The position numbers and the translations under genes are program-made. A model generated the notes under the pieces. That model searched no databases. It saw only the letters and a program-made list of their open reading frames with translations, and was not told where the DNA came from. A DNA stretch of 64,000 nt from Legionella maceachernii (GTDB lineage: Bacteria; Pseudomonadota; Gammaproteobacteria; Legionellales; Legionellaceae): NCBI RefSeq assembly GCF_900167045.1, contig NZ_FUXJ01000005.1, positions 124,001-188,000 of the forward strand, read 5' to 3'. Shown in pieces: positions 55,787 to 64,000 of this stretch. The number at the start of each line of letters is the position of its first letter. The first letter of the stretch is position 1.

Positions 55787-56419
55787 TTGACTAACACACG
55801 AGTGCGAATAAAAATGTGCGGGATGACACGTGAAGAAGACATTATTCATGCTGCCAAGTTGGGAGTTGATGCCATCGGCTTAATTTTTTATCCCCAAAGC
55901 CCTCGTTGTGTTTCGCTTACCCAAGCAAAAAAATTACTCCGCAATGTTCCCCTTTTTGTTGATGTAGTGGCGGTCTTGGTGAATCCTTCTTCACTATTAG
56001 TGGATGAAATCCTTAATGAGTTGCCCATTGGTTGGTTGCAGTTTCATGGTGAAGAATCGCCTGAATTTTGTAATCAATTTAAAAAACCCTACATCAAAGC
56101 AATGCAAGTAAGCACAGCTGCCTCAATCCATAAATGCTGTTCAGACTATCCACAAGCTTCGGCGATTCTTTTAGACACGCCATCAGAGAGCAGTTATGGG
56201 GGTACAGGCCAAACCTTTGATTGGGGGCTTATTCCGGGAAATTTGGATAAACCTTTTATTTTATCCGGTGGCTTGGATGCGGCCAACGTTAATCGAGCTG
56301 TCAATAAAGGGTTTCCTTATGCTGTGGATGTGTGCAGTGGTATAGAAGCATCCTATGGGATTAAAGATCACGAGAAAATGAATCAATTTGTAAATGCATT
56401 ACGGGGGAAAAATGAGTGA
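55787..56419 (+). CDS. trpF: Phosphoribosylanthranilate isomerase
   Basis: TrpF (210 aa) is a TIM barrel that isomerises phosphoribosyl-anthranilate in tryptophan synthesis. It shows the catalytic Cys in [22 protein letters not shown], and [10 protein letters not shown] with the acid-base Asp region. It starts with TTG immediately after the truA stop; GGGAG lies 6 nt before, so the TTG start is well supported. trpE, G, D and C are not in the window, so the pathway is split. Confidence 0.94.
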   Translation: MTNTRVRIKMCGMTREEDIIHAAKLGVDAIGLIFYPQSPRCVSLTQAKKLLRNVPLFVDVVAVLVNPSSLLVDEILNELPIGWLQFHGEESPEFCNQFKKPYIKAMQVSTAASIHKCCSDYPQASAILLDTPSESSYGGTGQTFDWGLIPGNLDKPFILSGGLDAANVNRAVNKGFPYAVDVCSGIEASYGIKDHEKMNQFVNALRGKNE

Positions 56420-57611
56420 GAAAGAACTTCCTGATGAGCGTGGGCATTTTGGGCCTTACGGAGGTATGTTTGTAGCCGATACCCTAATGCATGCTTTAGA
56501 CGAGCTACAGAAAGCTTATCAGCATTACCGTTGTGATCCAGAATTTTTAGCTGAATTGAATAAAGAATTTGCCGATTACGTGGGACGTCCAACACCCCTC
56601 TACCACGCAGAACATTTATCTGCCAAAATCGGAGGCGCGCAGATTTTTTTAAAACGTGAAGACCTTAACCATACCGGTGCTCATAAAATTAATAATACCG
56701 TCGGGCAAGCTTTGCTTGCTAAGCGAATGGGAAAAACACGGGTTATTGCGGAGACAGGAGCAGGGCAACACGGTGTTGCTACAGCAACGGTTGCGGCAAA
56801 ATATGGTTTAGAATGCGTCGTTTACATGGGTATAGAGGACATTAAGCGTCAAGCTTCCAATGTTTATCGAATGAAGCTATTGGGTGCTGAAGTTGTACCC
56901 GTTACAGCGGGTTCTAAGACATTGAAAGACGCTTTAAATGAAGCAATGCGGGATTGGGTAGCCCATATTGATAATACGTTTTATATCATTGGAACAGTGG
57001 CAGGTCCTCATCCTTATCCACAAATGGTTAGGGATTTTCAATCGATTATCGGTCGAGAAGCAAGAGCACAGGTTTTGGAAAAAACAGGTCATCTTCCTGA
57101 GGCTCTAGTGGCCTGTGTGGGAGGAGGGTCGAATGCAATGGGACTATTTTATCCTTTTTTACACGACAAATCAGTGGCCATTTATGGTGTTGAGGCCGCT
57201 GGGAAAGGAATTGAATCAGGACTGCACGCGGCCTCTTTAATCGCTGGTAAACCCGGGGTTCTACACGGTAATCGCACCTATTTGCTTTGTGATCAGTACG
57301 GGCAAATAAAAGACACCCACTCCATCTCAGCAGGACTTGATTACCCCGGAGTAGGCCCTGAGCACGCTTATCTTAAAGACACTGGTAGAGTAAAATATGT
57401 GCCTATTAATGATGAAGAGGCGCTTGATGCATTTCGTACATTAACGCGAGTCGAGGGTATTATTCCAGCATTGGAATCGAGCCACGCCGTTGCCTACGCG
57501 ATGAAACTCGCCAAAACCCTGAAATCCTCGCAACGAGTCATTGTCAATTTATCCGGTCGTGGTGATAAAGATATGCATACTGTCGCGAGCATCGACAACT
57601 TATCCGTGTAA
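56412..57611 (+). CDS. trpB: Tryptophan synthase beta chain
   Basis: TrpB (399 aa) joins indole and serine to tryptophan using PLP. The PLP Lys lies in [13 protein letters not shown] and the phosphate-binding loop in [11 protein letters not shown]. The start at 56412 follows GGGGGAAAA and overlaps trpF by 8 nt. trpA follows after 16 nt, so the alpha-beta complex genes are paired as usual. Confidence 0.98.
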   Translation: MSEKELPDERGHFGPYGGMFVADTLMHALDELQKAYQHYRCDPEFLAELNKEFADYVGRPTPLYHAEHLSAKIGGAQIFLKREDLNHTGAHKINNTVGQALLAKRMGKTRVIAETGAGQHGVATATVAAKYGLECVVYMGIEDIKRQASNVYRMKLLGAEVVPVTAGSKTLKDALNEAMRDWVAHIDNTFYIIGTVAGPHPYPQMVRDFQSIIGREARAQVLEKTGHLPEALVACVGGGSNAMGLFYPFLHDKSVAIYGVEAAGKGIESGLHAASLIAGKPGVLHGNRTYLLCDQYGQIKDTHSISAGLDYPGVGPEHAYLKDTGRVKYVPINDEEALDAFRTLTRVEGIIPALESSHAVAYAMKLAKTLKSSQRVIVNLSGRGDKDMHTVASIDNLSV

Positions 57612-57627
57612 TTTGGAAGGGTATTCT

Positions 57628-58431
57628 ATGAATCGAATTGATAAAACTTTAGCGCAATTGCAAGCTAGAGGTAAAAAGATGCTAAGCCCCTATCTTACAG
57701 CGGGTGATCCACATCCAGAAATGACTGTTTCACTGATGCATGAGCTCGTGAAAGCAGGAGCAGACATTCTTGAGATAGGGATTCCATTTTCTGATCCAAT
57801 GGCTGAAGGTGTGGTTATCCAAGCAGCGATGGAGCGTGCTTTAGCTTATAACATGTCTTGTGAAAATGTGTTTATGATGGTTAAGAAATTTCGTGAACGC
57901 GATCAAGAAACACCCATCATCTTAATGGGGTATTTAAACCCCATAGAGCAGTATGGCTATGAGGCTTTCGCCAAGCGTGCTAAGCAAGTAGGCGTGGATG
58001 GAACAATATTGGTGGATTTACCTCCGGAAGAAAGTGACGCCATTGCGCCTATTTGGCATGCCTATGATTTGCACAGCATCTATTTATGCTCCCCGACAAC
58101 GTCTGATGAGCGAATGGCTATGATTAACCAATATGGAGGCGGTTACCTCTATTTTGTGTCATTAAAAGGCGTGACGGGGTCAAGTGATTTTAATTTGGAG
58201 CATGTAAAAGAATTGTACCACCATCGAAAATCGCAAACCCAATTGCCACTCATGGTTGGTTTTGGTATTAAAACACCGGAAATGGCCGCTGAAGTGGCCC
58301 AGTTTGCGGATGGAGTTATTGTCGGCGCAGCACTAATTAGTCGCATTTTTGAAGCGTACACGACATCGGCGAACGCACTCGCTGCAGGAGCCTCTCTAAT
58401 ACACGATATGCGATTGGCGATGGATAAGTAA
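57628..58431 (+). CDS. trpA: Tryptophan synthase alpha chain
   Basis: TrpA (267 aa) cleaves indole-3-glycerol phosphate and passes indole to TrpB. The signature EIGIPFSDPMAEGVVIQ is present, but the catalytic Asp of the usual DPLADG/DPMADG motif is Glu here, a conservative change worth noting. YLCSPTTSDER and FVSLKGVTGS match the phosphate-binding loops. The ATG at 57628 follows GGAAGG. It is 11 nt from glnS. Confidence 0.95.
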   Translation: MNRIDKTLAQLQARGKKMLSPYLTAGDPHPEMTVSLMHELVKAGADILEIGIPFSDPMAEGVVIQAAMERALAYNMSCENVFMMVKKFRERDQETPIILMGYLNPIEQYGYEAFAKRAKQVGVDGTILVDLPPEESDAIAPIWHAYDLHSIYLCSPTTSDERMAMINQYGGGYLYFVSLKGVTGSSDFNLEHVKELYHHRKSQTQLPLMVGFGIKTPEMAAEVAQFADGVIVGAALISRIFEAYTTSANALAAGASLIHDMRLAMDK

Positions 58432-58442
58432 CGGAAAAAATT

Positions 58443-60110
58443 ATGACAGAAAGCAGTGAAAAGACGAACGAGAAAAGAGCAAATTTTATACGACAATTGA
58501 TTGCTGACGAATTAGCAACTGGCAAGCATCAAGAGATCATCACCCGATTTCCACCTGAACCCAATGGTTATTTACACGTGGGTCATGCTAAGTCAATTTG
58601 TTTGAATTTTGGTGTGGCTGAAGAATTTGATGGCCGTTGCTATTTGCGATTTGACGATACTAACCCAATCAAAGAGGAAGAAGAATACGTCAATGCCATC
58701 ATCGAGGATGTACGTTGGCTGGGTTTTGAGTGGTGTGCGATGACCCATTCTTCAGACTACTACCAAGAACTGTATGATTATGCTGTGGATTTGATCAAGC
58801 AAGGTAAGGCCTATGTCGATAGTTTAAGCATGGAAGAAATCCGAGCTTATCGAGGGACCTTGCAAGAGCCTGGCCGCGAAAGCCCCTATCGGAATCGCTC
58901 TATAGAGGAAAATCTCGATTTATTTGCGCGAATGAAAGCGGGCGAATTTGCTGATGGCGCACATGTGTTGCGTGCACGTATCGATATGCAGTCAGGCAAT
59001 GTGAACATGCGTGATCCTGTGCTTTATCGTATTCGTCATGTGCATCATCAGCGTACTGGAGATGCGTGGTGTATTTATCCGATGTATGACTACGCGCATC
59101 CGCTCTCTGATGCGCTCGAAAAAATAACGCACTCCCTTTGTACTTTAGAATTCCAAGACCATCGACCATTATATGATTGGTTTATTGACAATTTAGACGT
59201 TCCCGCCAAACCCATTCAAACTGAATTTGCTCGTCTCAATTTGTCTCATACTGTCACTTCTAAGCGGAAATTAAGACAGCTTGTTGAGGAAGAGATTGTT
59301 GAGGGTTGGGATGATCCACGATTGCCTACCTTGCGAGGTATGCGCAAAAGAGGATATCCACCGGCTGCCATTAGGCAATTCTGTGAAATCATTGGCGTCT
59401 CACGTAGTGATTCCGTTATTGACATGTCCGTGCTTGAGGAGTGTGTTCGCGCTGAGCTGAATAAAACAGCAAGACGAGCAATGTGTGTTCTTGATCCCTT
59501 AAAAGTGGTTATTGAAAATTACCCCCAAGATAAAGTAGAACACTTAACAGCCTCATTCCATCCACAGGATCCTACTGTGGGCAATCGTACTATTCCGTTT
59601 AGCCGGGAAATTTATATTGATCAAAGCGATTTTATGGAAAATCCTCCTAAAAATTATTTTCGCCTCTCACCCGGTACGGAGGTGCGTTTAAGATACGGCT
59701 ATGTGATCCGTTGTAACGAGGTTATTCGAGATACACAAGGGAAGGTGATAGAGCTTCGCTGCAGCTATGATGAAGATACACTAGGAAGAAATCCCACCGA
59801 TCGGAAGGTAAAGGGAGTAATTCACTGGGTATCTTGTGAACATGCTTTTCCCGTAACTATCTATCAATATGATCGTTTGTTTAATGATGCCAATCCAGGA
59901 CGTGAGAAAGATTTTCTCAAGTTTTTAAATCCAAACTCATTAGCCGTCCGCCATGGATTTTGCGAACCCTCGCTTTTAAACCAACCTCTACATGACGTTT
60001 TTCAGTTTGAGCGACTTGGCTATTATGCCGTTAATCAAGTCGAGAAAGGCGAAGTGAAGGCATTTCATCGGGTGGTTGATCTTAAAGACACCTGGGGCAA
60101 AATCAGTTAA
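58443..60110 (+). CDS. glnS: Glutaminyl-tRNA synthetase
   Basis: GlnRS (555 aa) charges tRNA-Gln. It has the class I signature HVGH in EPNGYLHVGHAKSICLNFG and the KMSKS-like VTSKRKLRQL. The YLRFDDTNP block is typical of GlnRS/GluRS, and the C-terminal anticodon-binding beta-barrels follow. A direct GlnRS means glutaminyl-tRNA is not made only by the GatCAB route. It lies close behind trpA, 9 nt before cysS. Confidence 0.97.
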   Translation: MTESSEKTNEKRANFIRQLIADELATGKHQEIITRFPPEPNGYLHVGHAKSICLNFGVAEEFDGRCYLRFDDTNPIKEEEEYVNAIIEDVRWLGFEWCAMTHSSDYYQELYDYAVDLIKQGKAYVDSLSMEEIRAYRGTLQEPGRESPYRNRSIEENLDLFARMKAGEFADGAHVLRARIDMQSGNVNMRDPVLYRIRHVHHQRTGDAWCIYPMYDYAHPLSDALEKITHSLCTLEFQDHRPLYDWFIDNLDVPAKPIQTEFARLNLSHTVTSKRKLRQLVEEEIVEGWDDPRLPTLRGMRKRGYPPAAIRQFCEIIGVSRSDSVIDMSVLEECVRAELNKTARRAMCVLDPLKVVIENYPQDKVEHLTASFHPQDPTVGNRTIPFSREIYIDQSDFMENPPKNYFRLSPGTEVRLRYGYVIRCNEVIRDTQGKVIELRCSYDEDTLGRNPTDRKVKGVIHWVSCEHAFPVTIYQYDRLFNDANPGREKDFLKFLNPNSLAVRHGFCEPSLLNQPLHDVFQFERLGYYAVNQVEKGEVKAFHRVVDLKDTWGKIS

Positions 60111-60119
60111 GGGGCAGGC

Positions 60120-61487
60120 ATGTTAAACCTATACAATTCATTAACACGAACAAAAGAGCCATTTAAACCACTTAAGCCAGGTAAAGTGGGTATGTACGTT
60201 TGCGGTGTAACTGTTTACGACCGCTGCCATCTAGGGCATGCGCGCTCCATGGTGTGTTTTGATGTTATTGTGCGCTTTCTGCGTGCTCAAGGGTATGAAG
60301 TGAACTATGTCCGTAATATCACGGATATTGATGACAAAATCATCGTTCGTGCGAATGAACGTAGTATGCGCATTGATGAATTAACTGCCCAGTATATTAA
60401 AGCCATGCATGAGGATGCTCAGGCATTAAATATTTTACCTCCAGATATAGAACCGCGAGCAACCAATCATATTGATTCAATTATCCAATTAATTAAGCGA
60501 TTAATTGACAACGGCTATGCCTACATTAGCGATAATGGGGATGTGTGCTACCAGGTTGAACAGTTCGCTGATTACGGCAAGCTCTCTCATAAAGACTTGG
60601 ATGGTTTAATGGCGGGAGCGCGTATTGAGGTGGTCAAAGAAAAACGTTCTCCGCTTGATTTCGTTTTGTGGAAAAAAGCAAAACCGGATGAACCCAGCTG
60701 GCCGTCACCATGGGGGGATGGACGACCGGGTTGGCATATCGAATGTTCGGCAATGGCGATGCATGAACTTGGGGAGCAATTTGATATTCACGGTGGTGGA
60801 TTGGATTTGCAGTTTCCTCACCATGAAAATGAAATCGCTCAAAGCGAAGCAGCCAGTGGGCGAACTTTTGCAAATTATTGGTTGCACGTGGGTATGTTGC
60901 AGGTTAACAATGAAAAAATGGCAAAATCGCTTGGCAATTTTTACACAATTGAAGACGTGCTCAAGCAACATCATCCAGAAGTGGTACGCTATTTTCTGTT
61001 GAGTAGCCATTATCGTAGTCCTCTGAATTATTCAGAAGAAAATTTGCAAAATGCGAACAAGGCATTAACTCGTCTTTATCAATCCATTAAAGATTTTGGT
61101 AACATGGAAGAAAATGCTGAGTTAGCGGCGGATTGGTTTGAACAATTCAACGACGCTATGAATGACGACTTTAATACCCCGGTTGCGTTATCTATTTTAT
61201 TTCAATTAAGTCACGAAATTAACAAAACCAATTCAGTATTACTGGCTTCAACTCTTAAAAAGGCGGCCTCCGTTTTGGGCTTGCTAATGACACCTCCTGA
61301 GGAATTTCTCCAAGCAGGGCTTGAGGACGAAGCAAAGACTCAAATAGAACAGTTAATTGAGGAACGGCTCTTAGCTAGAGCCAATCGTGATTGGGCAAAA
61401 GCGGATGAAATTAGAAATAGCCTAATACAGCAAGGCATCGAACTGGAAGACGGTCCCACAGGAACAACCTGGCGCAGACGAAATTAA
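60120..61487 (+). CDS. cysS: Cysteinyl-tRNA synthetase
   Basis: CysRS (455 aa) charges tRNA-Cys. Motifs: the zinc ligand Cys and HIGH motif in [17 protein letters not shown], the second zinc-ligand region in [33 protein letters not shown] in outline, and the KMSKS-type KMAKSLGNF. It is the last gene of the truA-trp-glnS-cysS run and ends before a hairpin shared with the convergent repeat-protein gene. Confidence 0.97.
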   Translation: MLNLYNSLTRTKEPFKPLKPGKVGMYVCGVTVYDRCHLGHARSMVCFDVIVRFLRAQGYEVNYVRNITDIDDKIIVRANERSMRIDELTAQYIKAMHEDAQALNILPPDIEPRATNHIDSIIQLIKRLIDNGYAYISDNGDVCYQVEQFADYGKLSHKDLDGLMAGARIEVVKEKRSPLDFVLWKKAKPDEPSWPSPWGDGRPGWHIECSAMAMHELGEQFDIHGGGLDLQFPHHENEIAQSEAASGRTFANYWLHVGMLQVNNEKMAKSLGNFYTIEDVLKQHHPEVVRYFLLSSHYRSPLNYSEENLQNANKALTRLYQSIKDFGNMEENAELAADWFEQFNDAMNDDFNTPVALSILFQLSHEINKTNSVLLASTLKKAASVLGLLMTPPEEFLQAGLEDEAKTQIEQLIEERLLARANRDWAKADEIRNSLIQQGIELEDGPTGTTWRRRN

Positions 61488-61491
61488 AAAA

Positions 61492-61517
61492 CTAGCATGC
61501 TTAGAATGGCATGCTAG
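61492..61517. terminator. Hairpin overlapping the 3' ends of cysS and the TALE-like gene
   Basis: CTAGCATGC (61492-61500) pairs with GCATGCTAG (61509-61517) around an 8-nt loop. The right arm lies inside the last codons of the convergent TALE-like gene. No long T-run follows, so efficiency is uncertain. Confidence 0.55.
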
Positions 61518-62745
61518 CGGTCATGAGCAGTTCAGATGACGCAGTAGGGGTTAAATTGACTGCGGGAAAAAGCCGATACCTGCTATTGCTTGCGCCCCCT
61601 CCATATTGGTGACTGCTTAATGGCTGACATAACTGATCTAAATCAGCGACAGAAAAAATTTTTACTTCGCTGAGCTGCTCGATACGCAATGATTTAATAG
61701 TGATGCATAAATTTTGAAATGCAGTATCTGGTTGTTGCGCTAAATGCTCGCGATATTCTGGAATTTTTAAAATGGTTTTTAACAGCTCTGTATGAATAGT
61801 TCTATCGGGAGCTTTAGCTACCTCAAAAAGAGCAACAATACGCGATCGACGATTAACAAAATCAAAAATAGCCGATATATTCATTAAGTTAACCAATTCT
61901 GAATTACGATTGAATACGAAAATGAGCTGGCTTAATGTAAACCCAGCTTGAATAAGACGAGAAAGGGAGTTTGTAAAAGGGGAAGGAATAGCAGGAAAAG
62001 AGGGCTGCTCATCAGTTTCTAATGGGGGGCTTGCCAATCGTTGTAGAGCACGTAATTTTTTATAACCCCCATCATGACTTAACACAGAAATGATCTGATT
62101 AAGAGTAAATCCTACTCCAGTTAGGCAATCAAATAGTGTCGTAGAGCCCGTCACGCTTGGAAGTGGATTGAAAAGTTTTAATAAGGCTTTTAGATTTCTA
62201 TAGCCCTGATCATGGTTTAAAACAGCAATAATTCCGGCAGGAGTAAACCCCATCTGAGTTAATATAAAAAATGGAGTTGTGAAAGAGCCGTTTGCATCCT
62301 GTATCGGTTGTAGTAACTGTTGTAGGGCTCTGAGACTTTCAGAACCACGATAATGACTCAGCACAGAGACGATTTGGTCACGAGAAACTCTAACACTCAG
62401 AAGTTCAGAAAGTGGAGTGATAGGATTACCCGCATAATCAAACAAGCGTTGTTGATTTTGGTCTAAAGCAGGCATTATTAACTCGAGCAGAATGTCAATA
62501 TTGTTAATTTCATTTTCACATTTGAGTATTTTCAGTAATTGCTCTGGAGTAAAGCCGTCACGGATAAGTACAGATAAAGAATTTACGGGTGTGCCAGTGG
62601 AATCTAATACAGGTTGCTGATTCTTGTCCGTTATCGGTTCTAATAGGTATTGTAAGGCTTGCCCTTTTTCGAATGAAAAATGAATAGACAATTCGATGAT
62701 CTGCTCTCGGGTAAATCCATGGCTTAAAAGTTGGTTAGTGAACAT
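61501..62745 (-). CDS. Protein with six TALE-like repeats
   Basis: The 414-aa protein has six repeats, each starting with a GFT-type motif at residues 11, 65, 120, 167, 213 and 269. The core helix-loop-helix reads FTLNQIISVLSHDGGYKKL in repeat 5, close to the TAL effector repeat LTPxQVVAIASHDGG. Positions 12-13 of each repeat, the base-specifying pair in TALEs, read HF, CE, HY, HD, HD and RN. Unlike the 33-35-residue TALE repeat, the period is 46-56 because a linker of about 15-20 residues with DxxGxP elements is added. No transactivation domain is seen. It may bind host or bacterial DNA; a Dot/Icm effector role is inferred. The promoter is at 62778-62807. Confidence 0.7.
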   Translation of the reverse strand: MFTNQLLSHGFTREQIIELSIHFSFEKGQALQYLLEPITDKNQQPVLDSTGTPVNSLSVLIRDGFTPEQLLKILKCENEINNIDILLELIMPALDQNQQRLFDYAGNPITPLSELLSVRVSRDQIVSVLSHYRGSESLRALQQLLQPIQDANGSFTTPFFILTQMGFTPAGIIAVLNHDQGYRNLKALLKLFNPLPSVTGSTTLFDCLTGVGFTLNQIISVLSHDGGYKKLRALQRLASPPLETDEQPSFPAIPSPFTNSLSRLIQAGFTLSQLIFVFNRNSELVNLMNISAIFDFVNRRSRIVALFEVAKAPDRTIHTELLKTILKIPEYREHLAQQPDTAFQNLCITIKSLRIEQLSEVKIFSVADLDQLCQPLSSHQYGGGASNSRYRLFPAVNLTPTASSELLMTASMPF

Positions 62746-62777
62746 AGGGAGGACGCCAGTAATAAATAAAACCAGGG

Positions 62778-62807
62778 ATTATACTGATCTTGCAAACCAT
62801 CAGGCAA
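62778..62807 (-). promoter_or_regulatory. Promoter of the TALE-like gene
   Basis: On the minus strand TTGCCT (62807-62802), an 18-nt spacer and a perfect TATAAT (62783-62778) precede the gene by about 33 bp, giving a short leader. No Shine-Dalgarno sequence is visible before the ATG at 62745, so the start may be read almost leaderless or lie elsewhere. Confidence 0.55.
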
Positions 62808-62890
62808 AATTAATTTAGAAGTTGCTCCTTGTGTAAAAGCTTTTGGTTAAATCTTACAAATAGTTAGCTTAATAAAATATCGAGCAAAAA

Positions 62891-64000
62891 TTAAATCCAA
62901 TAAAAGTGATAATAAAGCCCTGCGGGTAAAAAAGACAAAGAAGGGGTCAGCTCTGTGGAAATTTGCTTTTTTTGTTCCACAAGTGCTTGTTTAAGATAAT
63001 TTTTCGCCGTTTCAAGATTCCCTTTTTGTTTTGCTGCCTCCGTTTGGATTTCAAGCTTAGCGATTTGGCAAGTCTGCATAATATAAGGATCTTCTAGTCC
63101 GCTGGTGTAGCGAATTAAGGTATCAAGTCGATTTAATAGTGCTTGGATTGGTTTTCCTTGATGAATAGCGAGAAAACTTGCTGCCTGTAAGGCGCCACAT
63201 TCAGAATAGGCAGACCAGTAAAGATCCGCATCTGGCTTGCTAATAGGTAAAATTTTAATGGCAGGGCTCTTCCAGTCTTTGGTGGTAAGAATTTGGCGTG
63301 CCCACATGCGATAGTACCACTCTTTGTAGTCTAGCCCAGAATCTTTTTCGGTGATTTCAGCCATTTGCTTAACTAAGTGATGGGCTTCATTGTAGCGTCC
63401 TTTTTTAAGATAACCTTCATGCAGCCATTCCAAAGCATGGTATTTATTGTCTGCATCGCAAGCGTATAGCGGATATTTGTCAAAGAGCTTACATAACTTT
63501 TCAGAGGCGTTTATTGAAATTTGATTAGCTAAAATGTAATTATTCCATTGCTTTAAACGACGATAAATATGCGCAGCCATATGAGTGACATGAGAGGAAG
63601 AACTCATGCGGTTCAAAGCAATTTTCGCAGCAGGAAGTCCTTTTTTGGCTATATCAAGATTAGGATTATCGTGATAATGCAAAAAATAGTGAACGATGCC
63701 TGGGTGAGTAGGGTATTTTGTAAATACTTGGGTGATAAGTTTTCTTCCCTCCTCAATATAAGTTTCACTTTCCTGATGTTGTGGAAAATCGGAAGCAATA
63801 CCTAGTAAAGATAACGCATAAAATGCAGCAACATCCACATCGTTTGGGTATTGCTGAAGTAAGTTTTTCATAGCAAGTCTATAAGCATTGTCTCTTTCAT
63901 ATAAATTGGCATCGCTGAATAATTGTTGTGCCGCTCTTAGGTAGGCTTGTTCTTTTTCAGTAATTGGATAGTTAGTTTTATTTAAAGCATAGCGCTTCAG
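62891..64000 (-). CDS. TPR-like helical repeat protein (5' part outside the window)
   Basis: The frame is open from 64000 to the stop at 62891, so at least 369 residues are encoded and the true start lies beyond the window; an internal ATG occurs at 63871. The sequence is built of paired helices with TPR-type spacing, for example NAYRLAMKNLLQQYPNDVDV and GIVHYFLHYHDNP, then HVTHMAAHIYRRLKQW. These resemble a family of long TPR proteins with a conserved HYxxH-like block. No signal peptide can be judged because the start is missing. The function is unknown. Confidence 0.75.
   Translation of the reverse strand: MKRYALNKTNYPITEKEQAYLRAAQQLFSDANLYERDNAYRLAMKNLLQQYPNDVDVAAFYALSLLGIASDFPQHQESETYIEEGRKLITQVFTKYPTHPGIVHYFLHYHDNPNLDIAKKGLPAAKIALNRMSSSSHVTHMAAHIYRRLKQWNNYILANQISINASEKLCKLFDKYPLYACDADNKYHALEWLHEGYLKKGRYNEAHHLVKQMAEITEKDSGLDYKEWYYRMWARQILTTKDWKSPAIKILPISKPDADLYWSAYSECGALQAASFLAIHQGKPIQALLNRLDTLIRYTSGLEDPYIMQTCQIAKLEIQTEAAKQKGNLETAKNYLKQALVEQKKQISTELTPSLSFLPAGLYYHFYWI

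Overview
The window reads as a chromosomal segment of a gammaproteobacterium of the Legionella group. The evidence is a eukaryotic-type Rab GTPase gene with a bacterial membrane anchor, a RsmY/RsmZ-type small RNA preceded by a LetA-type box, an amino-acid-centred metabolism (ast operon, short putA, several amino-acid transporters), and AT-rich, densely packed housekeeping genes with the gammaproteobacterial orders rpsB-tsf-pyrH-frr and truA-trpF-trpB-trpA. The genus is an inference; no rRNA or tRNA gene was found to settle it.

Layout. 1-240: copies of a 90-bp palindromic repeat. 267-1363: minE/minD without minC. 1.6-5.2 kb: accessory genes (Spy-like protein, Cys-rich lipoprotein, stand-alone receiver, secreted protein, DUF3775 protein, Rab-like GTPase). 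5.5-9.0 kb: guaB-guaA-tadA. 9.0-13.6 kb (minus): YbaL-like antiporter lacking its regulatory domain, map, glnD. 13.7-17.4 kb: second Spy-like gene, then rpsB-tsf-pyrH-frr with a structured rpsB leader and nested hairpins between rpsB and tsf. 17.46-18.38 kb: two tandem-repeat arrays (90 bp and 36 bp). 18.4-24.3 kb (minus): M20 hydrolase-astA-astD-astB-methyltransferase-like arginine operon. 24.5-27.4 kb: degenerate uracil-DNA-glycosylase-like gene with ubiG, a ProQ/FinO protein, a RsmY/Z-type sRNA, an L,D-transpeptidase-like gene. 27.8-31.9 kb: putA and a membrane protein. 32.1-35.1 kb: class III cyclase-like gene, orphan bufferin precursor, two YceI genes, a small peptide. 35.2-41.3 kb (minus): two candidate effector-like membrane proteins, an APC permease, a palindromic element, acnA. 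41.8-53.9 kb: uL16 hydroxylase, deacetylase, cpdA, mltA, MBL and alpha/beta hydrolases, HAAAP permease, PAS-receiver protein, an oxygenase/acetyltransferase pair. 53.9-61.5 kb: folD, truA-trpFBA, glnS, cysS. 61.5-64 kb (minus): a protein with six TALE-like repeats and a TPR-like protein that runs off the window.

Main functional threads: nitrogen and amino-acid use (glnD, ast genes, putA, permeases); post-transcriptional control (RsmY/Z-type RNA, ProQ/FinO protein, rpsB leader); cyclic-nucleotide turnover (cyclase-like gene, cpdA); host interaction (Rab-like GTPase, TALE-like repeat protein, membrane-hairpin proteins). The most unusual items are the TALE-like repeat protein at 61501-62745, whose repeats are about 46-56 residues with HD at the specificity positions, and the Rab-like GTPase at 4410-5231 with altered catalytic and base-recognition motifs.
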